A stretch of 20,058 nucleotides of DNA. Origin: a virus. Location: positions 1 through 20,058 of IMG/VR virus record IMGVR_UViG_3300024518_002003, one strand, 5' to 3'. This document shows positions 12,443 to 20,058 of the stretch, in pieces; the first letter of the stretch is position 1; each line of letters begins with the position of its first letter. Made by a program: the position numbers and the translations under genes. A model generated the notes under the pieces. It saw only the letters and a program-made list of their open reading frames with translations. It ran no database searches and was not told the origin of the DNA.

Positions 12443-15169
12443 ATGGCTGCACACTTCCCAGAACTGGACGTGCTGCCAAACAGCATGAACCTGAACTCAC
12501 CTTACAAGGGCGCGTTCTTCCAGAATATGTATCGCCGCCGCAACTCGTGGGAGACACGGGCGGGCTTTGGTCAGTTGGCGCAACACAACACAACCCTTGG
12601 ACTCAACCCCTCGGGTACGACCGAGTATGGGTTCAGTCGCCAGCACGGGTTGCACGTTATCAAGACCAACTTTGACCACGTTCAACTTGTGTCGGTCTGG
12701 TCAGGTCTCGCGTACACAGGAAACAACACCAACAGCGGACAGTGGCAACTGTGCTACTCGCTGCTGGTCTACGACGCGACAACCAACCAGACATGGGAAG
12801 AAGTCCTTCACCGCAAGACGGCGGAATTCAATGACGATGTTAAGGCGATGCCATACTGGCGTGGTGTTTACGAGTCGAACCTGACCGAAGACCTGTCAGA
12901 CTTCCTCGTCGCCACAGACCGCGAGACGTGGTTCCACGAGCATAGCGACACCCTACTTTTCGGAAACGAAGACATGGGGTTGTTCCTCTACACGCCCAGC
13001 GACTTTGACGCGAACCTCCGCAAGCAAGTGGACGGTACGAACGGTCGGTCATGGAACCTCCCATACAGCGAGAGCGCCGTGTTGGTCGAGGTGGCTGCCG
13101 TTGACGGGGTGGATTCAGATGCCTACGGGTACATGAAGAGCGACATCTTTCCAAGACCAACTGACGCTTGTAGCCACGGTGACCGTATCGTCTACGTCAC
13201 CGGACACTACGTGTACTTCACGGACTTCGGTCGGCCCGGTTCGATTCTCGCCCGCAACCTGCTCTTTCTGCCGTCCGATGAAGAGATTGTCGCCTGTGAG
13301 TCGGTTAACGACCAGTTGTTGCTGTTCACCCCCAATGAGACGTGGCTTTACCAACCAAGCCTTGGGACCACGGTGACACAGGGCCGGCTCGTGCAGATGG
13401 ACAGCAACGTCGGCTGTCTCAACGCTTCGTGTCTCATCAAGGTTGGCGGCGTCGCTTATTGGATGGACCGACGCGGCATCTATGCGTCCAACGGAAGTTC
13501 ACAGCCACAGGAAATCGGACAGGCGCTTCAGCCGTTCTTCGATGAGAGCATGAGCAACCCCTTGTCACAGTACTTCACTGAGACCGGGTTTTCTGACCTG
13601 GCTACCAACCAACCCAAGGCATTTTACGACCTCATCGACACAACGGGCGCCCACGCGACATACGAGAGCGCCAACGAACTGCTGATGTTTGCCATACCGA
13701 CACAGAGTATCGCGCTGTGCTATCGGGTTCCTGAGCAGTCGTGGTCGTTATGGAACTTTGAGAGCATGAGCAGCGGCGACGCGCCTCCTGAAGTGGAGGC
13801 TCAACGTCAGTTGCTGGTGCCTCACATAGCCGCCAAAGACGAGCGGTTGTTCATGTGCTGCGGCCCTGAGATTTACGTCACCGCCGATGCTGTTGCTCCA
13901 CCACAAAACGCACGACCGCGCAGCGCGTACTTCTTGGAGTGGGGGAGAGGCGGCGGGATCGACCGCTCTGTCGACTTGCTTGAGGACAACCGCACGGGTC
14001 ACGGGTTCTACGACGGGTTGCTTGAGGCGGGCAACACTGCGGTCTTTTACGTTGGCGAGCCAATTGAGAGGCGTTTTGATCTTGGCGAGAAGTTGAATCG
14101 AAATGTCGCCCCAGGCAACACGCTCTACCTTTTTCCCGTCTACCTTCACCCAAACTCTGCCGCTGGAACCGGAACGGACGGTGTCACTTTCCTTTTCAAC
14201 TTCGATAACACCGAGTGGACGCCCGTGTTCATTGACAACGCGGCATCAACGGAACTTGACTTCCTTCTTCCTCAAGAGCGATGGCCAAGTCGGGACGGTT
14301 GGGGTTACGGAGCTGTTGCAGCCGGCACAAGGGAGGTCCAGTGTTACTCAGGAGGCGTCGCCAACAGGACCGGCAATCAAATCCGCTTGCGTTTCGATGG
14401 TCCGTCGAGTGCTGGCGCATGGACTCGGGCGCCATCGTTAGACCTGATGACCGGCACCAAAAACCCACTTATGTACCTGCCGTTTGTCAAAGACAACGGA
14501 GGCTCGGATGTCACCGGGTTGGACCCCGTGCTGGGTACAACACAGGCGCGACCCACCGCAGGCGCCTTTGCGGACGCTGATACCTATTGGTTCCAGAAGA
14601 TGAATCAAGGCTCTCGTCACGACAACGACGACGTAGCGCAGGCTGTTGATTGGTGCATGAAAACCCAGAGCATCCTCCTTGATAATGGCGGCGTGCGTCT
14701 TCGTGGCATGCTGTTGGAAATGCAGTCGCACGGGGACTCGGACACGCCAATACAGGGGACATGGATTTACGGCGTCCTTAACATGGTCATCGGTTCTGAT
14801 TGGAAGTCGTGGACTAGCCAACTGCTTGATTATACTGGGACCGGCAACGGGGACGCGAACCTGACAGAGATTCGCAACAAGTCGTCTCTTCGTAGTCGCT
14901 TTATGAACTCGGCGGTCACATCTGCTCTAGCAACCAAGGTGTTTGGCACAACTACTGCTACTTGGGGTAACACGGCTAACAGCGCGCACGGCAACCTTCT
15001 TATCGATGATGAGGCGGTTGACCAGATCTACTTGTCTGACAGCGTGAAGGGTCAGTCTGCCACGGCAATGGTGTTTGGGTTCATCCGTAACCGCAGCGAG
15101 CGTATTGTTCTCGCGTCAGCCAAAGCCATCGCGCAGCCTTGGGGCGGGCGTCGGAGGCGCGGACGATGA
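12443..15169 (+). CDS. Tail nozzle / tail stabilisation-like beta-propeller protein (908 aa)
   Basis: This is a large beta-rich protein directly after the adaptor. The N-terminus (FPELDVLPNSMNLNSPYKGA) contains the short motif area typical of proteins that dock on the adaptor. Repeated propeller-blade-like segments follow, for example RIVYVTGHYVYFTDFGRPGS (about 248-267), EEIVACESVNDQLLLFTPNE ending in TWLYQP (about 279-304) and GGVAYWMDRRGIYASNG (about 336-352). The phrase 'V-Y-F-T-D-x-G-x-P' and 'D-x-L-L-L-F-x-x-x-x-T-W' recur in tail tubular protein B and P22 gp10-type proteins. It would form the lower tail tube and carry fibres. GAGGG sits almost against the ATG at 12443, a short spacing; coupling to the adaptor stop 4 nt upstream is likely. 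The stop overlaps the next gene (ATGA). Confidence 0.72.
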   Translation: MAAHFPELDVLPNSMNLNSPYKGAFFQNMYRRRNSWETRAGFGQLAQHNTTLGLNPSGTTEYGFSRQHGLHVIKTNFDHVQLVSVWSGLAYTGNNTNSGQWQLCYSLLVYDATTNQTWEEVLHRKTAEFNDDVKAMPYWRGVYESNLTEDLSDFLVATDRETWFHEHSDTLLFGNEDMGLFLYTPSDFDANLRKQVDGTNGRSWNLPYSESAVLVEVAAVDGVDSDAYGYMKSDIFPRPTDACSHGDRIVYVTGHYVYFTDFGRPGSILARNLLFLPSDEEIVACESVNDQLLLFTPNETWLYQPSLGTTVTQGRLVQMDSNVGCLNASCLIKVGGVAYWMDRRGIYASNGSSQPQEIGQALQPFFDESMSNPLSQYFTETGFSDLATNQPKAFYDLIDTTGAHATYESANELLMFAIPTQSIALCYRVPEQSWSLWNFESMSSGDAPPEVEAQRQLLVPHIAAKDERLFMCCGPEIYVTADAVAPPQNARPRSAYFLEWGRGGGIDRSVDLLEDNRTGHGFYDGLLEAGNTAVFYVGEPIERRFDLGEKLNRNVAPGNTLYLFPVYLHPNSAAGTGTDGVTFLFNFDNTEWTPVFIDNAASTELDFLLPQERWPSRDGWGYGAVAAGTREVQCYSGGVANRTGNQIRLRFDGPSSAGAWTRAPSLDLMTGTKNPLMYLPFVKDNGGSDVTGLDPVLGTTQARPTAGAFADADTYWFQKMNQGSRHDNDDVAQAVDWCMKTQSILLDNGGVRLRGMLLEMQSHGDSDTPIQGTWIYGVLNMVIGSDWKSWTSQLLDYTGTGNGDANLTEIRNKSSLRSRFMNSAVTSALATKVFGTTTATWGNTANSAHGNLLIDDEAVDQIYLSDSVKGQSATAMVFGFIRNRSERIVLASAKAIAQPWGGRRRRGR

Positions 15170-15684
15170 CACGCAGAGAGATACGACACGCGCCCACAAT
15201 CCAGCGGGATTGGAGTTTGGCCGACCGGGAGGACACAGCCGTCAAGGTTGGCGCCCTCGGCGACGTGGTGGTACGTCCCGGCGACCCTCTTGATGAGGGC
15301 CGCATTGTAGACAACGCGATGCTTCTGCTGGCGGGCGACCACGGCAAGATGAGGACGCTAAAAAGCACAAGGCTTGACGGCTCGCCCGGCGCGTTAGCCT
15401 CGGGTCCAAGTGAGTTCTCGCACGACGAGTCGGTGAGCGGGCTGAGTTTTAAGGACACGGTGGCAATCGGCGCTTCAGCTCGTGTGCGGTTCTTCAACTG
15501 CACCTTCCATAAGGTCGTCACCATGACCAGCGGCGGTGAGGCCCGGTTTTTCGGCTGCGCCTTCGTGGACATCGCGGCAATAAACAACGCTGGCGCGCCG
15601 CTGAACGCACAGGCGCTCGGGTGCTTGCGGACCAGTGGCGTGGCTCACACCAATGTTACCCTCGTCGGCGGGGAGATGACATGA
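15166..15684 (+). CDS. Beta-solenoid-like small virion protein (172 aa)
   Basis: The start is ATG at 15166, overlapping the previous stop and preceded at 8 nt by a perfect GGAGG. An ATG at 15139 in frame lacks this signal. After a basic N-terminus (MTRREIRHAPTIQRDWSLAD) the protein has strand repeats such as SGLSFKDTVAIGASARVRFF (about residues 87-106), NCTFHKVVTMTSGGEARFFG and CAFVDIAAINNAG. The repeated short 'F-x-x-C-x-F' with evenly spaced hydrophobics resembles a right-handed beta-helix or other beta-solenoid, as in phage spikes and fibres. The length is short for a receptor-binding spike, so it may be an adaptor or fibre-base piece trimerising on the nozzle. Function is inferred from position and pattern only. 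Confidence 0.62.
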   Translation: MTRREIRHAPTIQRDWSLADREDTAVKVGALGDVVVRPGDPLDEGRIVDNAMLLLAGDHGKMRTLKSTRLDGSPGALASGPSEFSHDESVSGLSFKDTVAIGASARVRFFNCTFHKVVTMTSGGEARFFGCAFVDIAAINNAGAPLNAQALGCLRTSGVAHTNVTLVGGEMT

Positions 15685-16586
15685 GTGGCTCCATCCGAGA
15701 GATCGGCACAGAGCAGGCAGCGGAAGGCACGTCCATTGACGGCAACCGCATGTCGCGCATGGTGCGCTTCCTGATGGATGCATGGAACAACCTGCGACCA
15801 CGGCACATCAAGCGCAGATGGACACCAGTGACGTTTAGCGGCGGATACACGCCCGTGGACCCTCAAGACGCAACACAGGACAATCTTCCTTGGCTCGGCG
15901 CTTACAACAGCACGAAACAGACCGTAGGAACCAATCCCGACGCCTGGTCCAATCCGTGGCGCACGAAGGGCAACGTGGTTTCAGGCATTGACCCAACCAA
16001 TCCGGCACTCAATAGCGCAGACGACCTGCTCACATGGACGACGAGCTTCTACTTTCGGCGACCGGCTCGACTGTCTGGTGTGTTCGTCGGTCTGATTGTG
16101 GACACCGCATTCGACAACACGTTTCAATACGGACCTAGCGGAGGGAACATCCCGCCAACCAAGGCGCTTAACGGCTACGTGAACGATTGGACAGTCGAGG
16201 TGTCGGTAGATGACCCGCACGCCCGTGAGAACCGCAAACTCAACAGCGTGTTGTATCATCGCCTTCAGGTGACAGAGAACGGGTTCTGGTTCTCAAACAT
16301 CACAGGGGCGCCGACTAGCGCCATGACGGTTGTCCATCCCGGTGGCGAACTAGGGGTTGCCACCAGCAAAGACAGCCTTGTTCTTGTTGACCAGAACGTC
16401 GATATGGTTATCCCACAGAACAGTCGCGTGCGGTTCTCTATCACCATTCCAAAGTACGAGGTCGTGCCAGCACGGGCTGATGATTACGATACAGGATGGG
16501 GCAATAACGGGGTTGTGTCGTACAGCCCGTGGCAGGCGCAGACCTACTCATGGTCGCTGCACTTTCTTGAGGCGCTTGAGAAATGA
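15681..16586 (+). CDS. Beta-rich virion protein of unknown function (301 aa)
   Basis: The start is ATG at 15681, overlapping the previous stop and preceded by GGGGAG; the longer frame beginning near 15621 has no signal. A helical N-terminus (MSRMVRFLMDAWNNLRPRHI, about residues 24-43) is followed by a long beta-rich body rich in Asn, Thr and Trp. Strand-like pieces include TSFYFRRPARLSGVFVGLIV, DWTVEVSVDDPHARENRKLN, SRVRFSITIPKYEVV and the C-terminal AQTYSWSLHFLEALEK. I do not recognise a family. Its architecture (N-terminal helix, strand body, terminal strand with alternating hydrophobics) resembles the next gene's product, so the two may share a fold. It is probably a tail or fibre-associated structural protein. 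Confidence 0.6.
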   Translation: MSGSIREIGTEQAAEGTSIDGNRMSRMVRFLMDAWNNLRPRHIKRRWTPVTFSGGYTPVDPQDATQDNLPWLGAYNSTKQTVGTNPDAWSNPWRTKGNVVSGIDPTNPALNSADDLLTWTTSFYFRRPARLSGVFVGLIVDTAFDNTFQYGPSGGNIPPTKALNGYVNDWTVEVSVDDPHARENRKLNSVLYHRLQVTENGFWFSNITGAPTSAMTVVHPGGELGVATSKDSLVLVDQNVDMVIPQNSRVRFSITIPKYEVVPARADDYDTGWGNNGVVSYSPWQAQTYSWSLHFLEALEK

Positions 16587-18280
16587 GCAAGTACACCGCG
16601 AAAGACCTCGCCCGTGGCATCAAGTTGACCGTGTCCCACATGTTCGACTTGCCGTCACATATCAGAACAACTCTGAACGCCGCGTCGAACCTCATCCAGC
16701 AGGACCAACTGGAAGAGGGGCGGGCGCCATTCCGAATGGACTTCAGCGTCCCGGTGGTCGACGGTCACTTCGTTAACAACGACGCAATAACTTCGTCTGG
16801 CCCGATTGACTACGACTTCTGTATTCCGTTTTGCTTACCTCCACTACAGGAGTTTTGGAGCGCAAGCGGAAAGGTTGCTGAGACGGCGCCACGGGTCGTT
16901 CTTGACGAAGTTCAGTTGTCGTTTGATCAGCGAGCTGAGAACGCCGCCATCTGCGACGGCTTGTTCAACAATGGCGCGCTCCTCAACGAGGGCAAGGTAG
17001 ATTACGACGGCATCAAGGCTCTTGATTTTGAGTTGTCTATCGTTGAGAAGGAGCAGTTGCTGTTCAATAGCCACGCAGGGACGATACCCCAGCGCGAGAT
17101 TTTCAGCGCCAAGTTGCCGATTAGCGCCTTCAGCGACAAGTCCTTCCGCAACAACCCGTGGATTGCCGCTGACCTAAATCGACCGATAAACCCGTACCGC
17201 ACGTATCTGATCATGCTTCGGGTCAACTCGCTGCATCTCGCGGACGCAGGGGTCATCACGCACAACAGTCATGCGCTCGTGAGTTTGAACATCGGTCTTA
17301 GGTTTCGCCACCCGCTCGTTCATGCGGACGTAGTCAGCGGGATTGCTGAAGTTCAGAACATACCCAGCGACCACGACGGCGAGCCGAGTGTGAACGCATC
17401 GACGCTGTCTTTGTCTGTTCCAGCGGGCAATGCGGCGATTGAGGCTGACACCGTGACGGGTGTTCAAACCAACTACCGGCTCATCGACACGCTGTTTCAG
17501 CGAAAGTTTCGCGGCGGATTTACCAAGGACAGCGACCGGCCCGGCTACAACCACCTGGACGACGACTGCGGATATTCGTGCATCGCGGTTCCGCTGTACG
17601 GCAACTTGACCAACGCACGCCTTATGACCGGCGCGGCGGCGTCGGCTGCGAACTTTGTGTACAGCGGTGGCGACACGGGCAACCCCACCGGGGACCGTCG
17701 AATCATCACGCTGGACTACCCGTTCGTCATTCACCACGTCGTGGCTGTCACGAACTACGTGAACCCCGCGACGGGTCTAATGCCAACACGCGGCACGTTC
17801 ATTACGAAGATCAACGTCGGGCTTGGCACCGGCATACGGTCTGACCAGTACGCATATAACGATGTTGCCTATGTCGACTTTACGCCCGCCAACAAGGCAA
17901 CGTACCGAATCGACCAAGTTAAGAGCCGCCTCAACAGCGGGTTGAACGGAGATGTGGCTGAGTTTGAGTTGTTCCACGTCCCCTTGGTTATTCAGGGCGG
18001 CCACAGCGGAACGGGCTACACGGCACAGGGCCGACCCTATTGGTGCGGAAAGTCCACCAGCAGGCTCACAGCTCGCCGCAACGTCGGCAGCATTGCTGGT
18101 GTTGGCGGCGCTCCCGCAACTGCCGGGTGCGAGCAATTCCTTGAGGTCCGCTGGACAATGGAAGACAGTGGCGGCCTCGACGCCGCCGCTGACGACGAGA
18201 CTTATGTCGGCTACGGCGGTCATTGGGTTCTAATTTACGGCAAGGTCGGCCTTGTCGGTTCTGGCGACTTGCCGGTTTAG
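16583..18280 (+). CDS. Large beta-rich virion protein of unknown function (565 aa)
   Basis: The start overlaps the preceding stop (ATGA at 16583-16586). A helical N-terminus (ARGIKLTVSHMFDLPSHIRT, about residues 10-29) is followed by strands such as DEVQLSFDQRAENAAI (about 108-123), NPYRTYLIMLRVNSLHLAD and ALVSLNIGLRFRHPLVHADV. The second half has DRRIITLDYPFVIHHVVAVT, a Thr/Gly-rich region and a C-terminal QFLEVRWTMEDSGG and WVLIYGKVGLVG. The two halves each end in a strand of similar kind, so an internal duplication or two stacked beta domains is possible. No known motif is seen. Position after the nozzle and solenoid proteins suggests a tail appendage or minor capsid/core protein. It has several Cys but no obvious catalytic residues. 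Confidence 0.6.
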   Translation: MSKYTAKDLARGIKLTVSHMFDLPSHIRTTLNAASNLIQQDQLEEGRAPFRMDFSVPVVDGHFVNNDAITSSGPIDYDFCIPFCLPPLQEFWSASGKVAETAPRVVLDEVQLSFDQRAENAAICDGLFNNGALLNEGKVDYDGIKALDFELSIVEKEQLLFNSHAGTIPQREIFSAKLPISAFSDKSFRNNPWIAADLNRPINPYRTYLIMLRVNSLHLADAGVITHNSHALVSLNIGLRFRHPLVHADVVSGIAEVQNIPSDHDGEPSVNASTLSLSVPAGNAAIEADTVTGVQTNYRLIDTLFQRKFRGGFTKDSDRPGYNHLDDDCGYSCIAVPLYGNLTNARLMTGAAASAANFVYSGGDTGNPTGDRRIITLDYPFVIHHVVAVTNYVNPATGLMPTRGTFITKINVGLGTGIRSDQYAYNDVAYVDFTPANKATYRIDQVKSRLNSGLNGDVAEFELFHVPLVIQGGHSGTGYTAQGRPYWCGKSTSRLTARRNVGSIAGVGGAPATAGCEQFLEVRWTMEDSGGLDAAADDETYVGYGGHWVLIYGKVGLVGSGDLPV

Positions 18281-18289
18281 GAGAGAGAG

Positions 18290-18994
18290 ATGGGTGGTTA
18301 TTTCCCCGGTCAAGATGATGAGTTAGAAGCCGGGCCGCCCAAACCCAGCGGGACAGTGACGCCCTATGGGTCGACGCCAACAAGGGTTCCAGAAACGGCA
18401 GCGGCGGCAGAGGCTCGGCGCCGTCGAGAGGCGGTTGCGCTTGCAGAAAAGATGTCAAAACAAGCCCACGCTAACGTCGGCAGCCTTCGTAGCGCGTATG
18501 GGGCGTCGATGGCGGCGCAAGAGAACGCTGGCGTACAGGGTCGTCGCCAGATTCACCAGTTGTCAGGACTTGCTGTCGCTGGTGGCGGAAACCAAGGTCT
18601 GAGGGGCAACATCGCGGGCGCAGTCGATGCTGCCAAGCAGGGGCAAATCGCCACCGCTGGGTTTGAGGCACAACAGGCCGGCATCATGGGCAATCTCGCC
18701 ACAACGATGGCGACCGATGTCGGGCAAGCCGAGACGAGCGCGTTGGAACAGGACCAAAACGTCCTTGAGCGCAAACAGCAGTTGAAAGCTGGAGAGGGCG
18801 AAGCTCTTGTTCACCAAGCGGACAAGTACGACACGCTCATGGAAAAAAATCCGCAGCACTATTTTGGCCTTGAGATTGATGAAGGATATGCGCTCAGACT
18901 AGTTGAGATCGGCGTGAAGAACGGGTCGATTCCTGATAATGATGAGGCAAAGTTTGCCGCAGTCTCATACTTTAAGAGCAAACTCGGCGTGTAG
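18290..18994 (+). CDS. Ala/Gln-rich helical protein, candidate internal (ejection) protein (234 aa)
   Basis: A near-ideal Shine-Dalgarno (AGGAGAGAGAG) directly precedes the ATG at 18290. The N-terminus is Pro/Gly-rich (GQDDELEAGPPKPSG). A long helical section follows: AAAAEARRRREAVALAEKMS (about 37-56), then Ala/Gly-rich stretches (AVAGGGNQGLRGNIAGAVDA, about 95-114) and helices near LEQDQNVLERKQQLKAGEGE (about 152-171). The C-terminal 60 residues look globular (DKYDTLMEKNPQHYFGLEID, then YALRLVEIGVKNG). This composition, with glycine-spaced Ala-rich helices and no catalytic motif, resembles proteins stored in the head and ejected with DNA by short-tailed phages. That role is inferred; there is no recognised family signature. 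Confidence 0.6.
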   Translation: MGGYFPGQDDELEAGPPKPSGTVTPYGSTPTRVPETAAAAEARRRREAVALAEKMSKQAHANVGSLRSAYGASMAAQENAGVQGRRQIHQLSGLAVAGGGNQGLRGNIAGAVDAAKQGQIATAGFEAQQAGIMGNLATTMATDVGQAETSALEQDQNVLERKQQLKAGEGEALVHQADKYDTLMEKNPQHYFGLEIDEGYALRLVEIGVKNGSIPDNDEAKFAAVSYFKSKLGV

Positions 18995-19003
18995 AGGTTC
19001 ATC

Positions 19004-20058
19004 ATGGGTAGGTTTGTAGTTCCACTTCCGCAGCGGTCAGCGTTTGACCGCAGACCCGTCGCCGCGCCACAGCAGGGGACGACGGCTCGCGACGTATATG
19101 CCGCGCTCGCTGCGGCAAACCAGGGCGTGCAACTCGCTCGCGCCATTGCGCCAGACGCTTCAACTATCGGCGCCATCGGTCGTGGGTTGGGGCTTATGGG
19201 CGATGACCCGGCGAAGTTCCAAGCCTCGCCTGAAGCGATGCAGTGGCAGAACATTGACCGTGACCGCCTACAAGCGACGCAGGCAGTTGAGGCCCAGCAG
19301 GCGGCCGCCGTGTCGGCTGAGTCCGCAGCAGTGCAAGCCGTACAGGGACAGTTAGCCAAAGCCCAGCAGCAGCGCGTTCAAGGGCAGATGGAGCAAAACG
19401 AACAGCGCCTAGCCACCCCCCATCCGGGGGTGCAAAAAGTGCAACCCATTTCAGAGGCCGCTGGCGCGGGCGTTCCCGCATGGATGCACCAAGGTGAGTC
19501 TGAAATTAGCTACCTTGACGAGGGGATAATGCGGCGCGGCCCTGCCGGGAAGGGGCATATGCGGGATGCTTGGTCAGACATAAAAAATACGCCACCCTTG
19601 GTGCCGCAACGACGGTACGGCCCAGTGACTGAACTGCCACCAGACCAGACGCAGCAGCCGGACTCCAGCGGCATTCACATGCAGCGCCAACCCAACGCTT
19701 ACATGCCTGACCAACCTGCCCCGCAACAACCCGCCGGCCCGACAGCGTATGAAGAGATGAAGCGAGCCGCGCTTGACGCAGAGCGAGATAAGTCGTCTCA
19801 GTTGTACCAGAAGGAAAAGGCGGCATTTGAGGCTGCACCCAAGACGGCGAGCGACGTGATTCTGGCGGCCAAGTCAGCCATTGCTGCCGGGGACGCCGAC
19901 GCTTACCGCACAGCTCTGCAAGCCGTGAACAAGGTCGATGTGTCGGGGATGCCGGAGGCGGGCTACGGCGAGTTGTTCAGCGACCGAGGCAAGCGCCAGA
20001 GGTTGGTGAAGTTGCTTGCCGGCATGGGCGTGCCGAAGAAGAGTAGGTCGACAGCGTC
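19004..20058 (+). CDS. Ala/Gln-rich protein, candidate internal (ejection) protein (partial, open at right edge)
   Basis: I translated from the ATG at 19004 and found the frame open for 351 codons to the window edge. It starts MGRFVVPLPQRSAFDRRPVA. A Gln/Ala-rich helical part follows with QATQAVEAQQAAAVSAESAA and GQLAKAQQQRVQGQMEQNEQ (about residues 90-135). Next come a linker with HPGVQKVQPISEA, a segment ESEISYLDEGIMRRGPAGKG (about 165-184), a Pro/Gln-rich stretch (about 210-250), and another helical region (YEEMKRAALDAERDKSSQLY). The coiled-coil-prone N-terminal part and low-complexity linkers are common in large phage internal virion proteins. GAGG lies 8 nt upstream, and the preceding gene ends 9 nt away. 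The rest of the protein, and any lytic-transglycosylase domain it might carry, lies outside. Confidence 0.65.
   Translation, partial: MGRFVVPLPQRSAFDRRPVAAPQQGTTARDVYAALAAANQGVQLARAIAPDASTIGAIGRGLGLMGDDPAKFQASPEAMQWQNIDRDRLQATQAVEAQQAAAVSAESAAVQAVQGQLAKAQQQRVQGQMEQNEQRLATPHPGVQKVQPISEAAGAGVPAWMHQGESEISYLDEGIMRRGPAGKGHMRDAWSDIKNTPPLVPQRRYGPVTELPPDQTQQPDSSGIHMQRQPNAYMPDQPAPQQPAGPTAYEEMKRAALDAERDKSSQLYQKEKAAFEAAPKTASDVILAAKSAIAAGDADAYRTALQAVNKVDVSGMPEAGYGELFSDRGKRQRLVKLLAGMGVPKKSRSTA
19414..19432 (+). other. GC-rich hairpin within the last coding region
   Basis: CACCCCC (19414-19420) and GGGGGTG (19426-19432) form a perfect 7-bp stem around CATCC, followed by CAAAAAG. It lies in frame inside the last gene (residues 138-143 region). 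The reading frame continues across it without a break. It could slow polymerase or ribosome, or simply be compositional. Confidence 0.35.

Noticed and set aside
9111-19511. Shared 14-nt string TCTGAAATTAGCTA near 9111 and 19499
   Set aside because: One match of this length is expected by chance in 20 kb, and the two lie in unrelated reading frames with no flanking similarity.

Overview
The window reads as the virion-morphogenesis region of a double-stranded DNA tailed bacteriophage, probably a short-tailed (podovirus-like) phage. It is GC-rich, densely packed and coded almost wholly on the + strand, with many ATGA or GTGA start/stop overlaps. A terminase large subunit, scaffold, major capsid protein, portal, head-tail adaptor and a long beta-propeller nozzle-like protein can be recognised. 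No tape-measure, sheath or tail-tube gene is seen. The host cannot be told from this sequence. No tRNA, rRNA, CRISPR array, insertion sequence or integrase was found.

Layout. Positions 1-1986 have mixed orientation. On the minus strand lie a methyltransferase cut off by the left edge (N-terminal CxxC pairs and a SAM-binding motif), a small phage-type protein of unknown function, and a tiny, very basic protein with an excellent ribosome binding site. Between them on the + strand is a likely terminase small subunit. It is followed by a non-coding stretch (about 1567-1815) with a 31-nt-spaced direct repeat and several inverted repeats. Positions 2056-5508 hold four small or mid-sized unknown genes leading into the terminase large subunit. 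A 154-bp gap (5509-5662) carries two 22-bp dyad-symmetric elements, and a third copy lies just upstream of the putative small terminase gene (951-972). Positions 5663-20058 form one tightly coupled structural operon: scaffold, major capsid protein, putative decoration protein, three small proteins, portal, a charged linker protein, adaptor, nozzle-like protein, a beta-solenoid-like protein, two large beta-rich unknowns, and two Ala/Gln-rich proteins that may be internal ejection proteins. The last one runs off the right edge.

How they work together. The terminase pair would package DNA through the portal into a shell built by the scaffold and major capsid protein. The adaptor and nozzle-like proteins would close the vertex and form the short tail, and the distal genes probably supply tail appendages and ejected core proteins. 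Two features stand out: the portal lies downstream of the capsid gene rather than next to the terminase, and the three dyad elements look like shared control sites for the packaging and structural transcription units.
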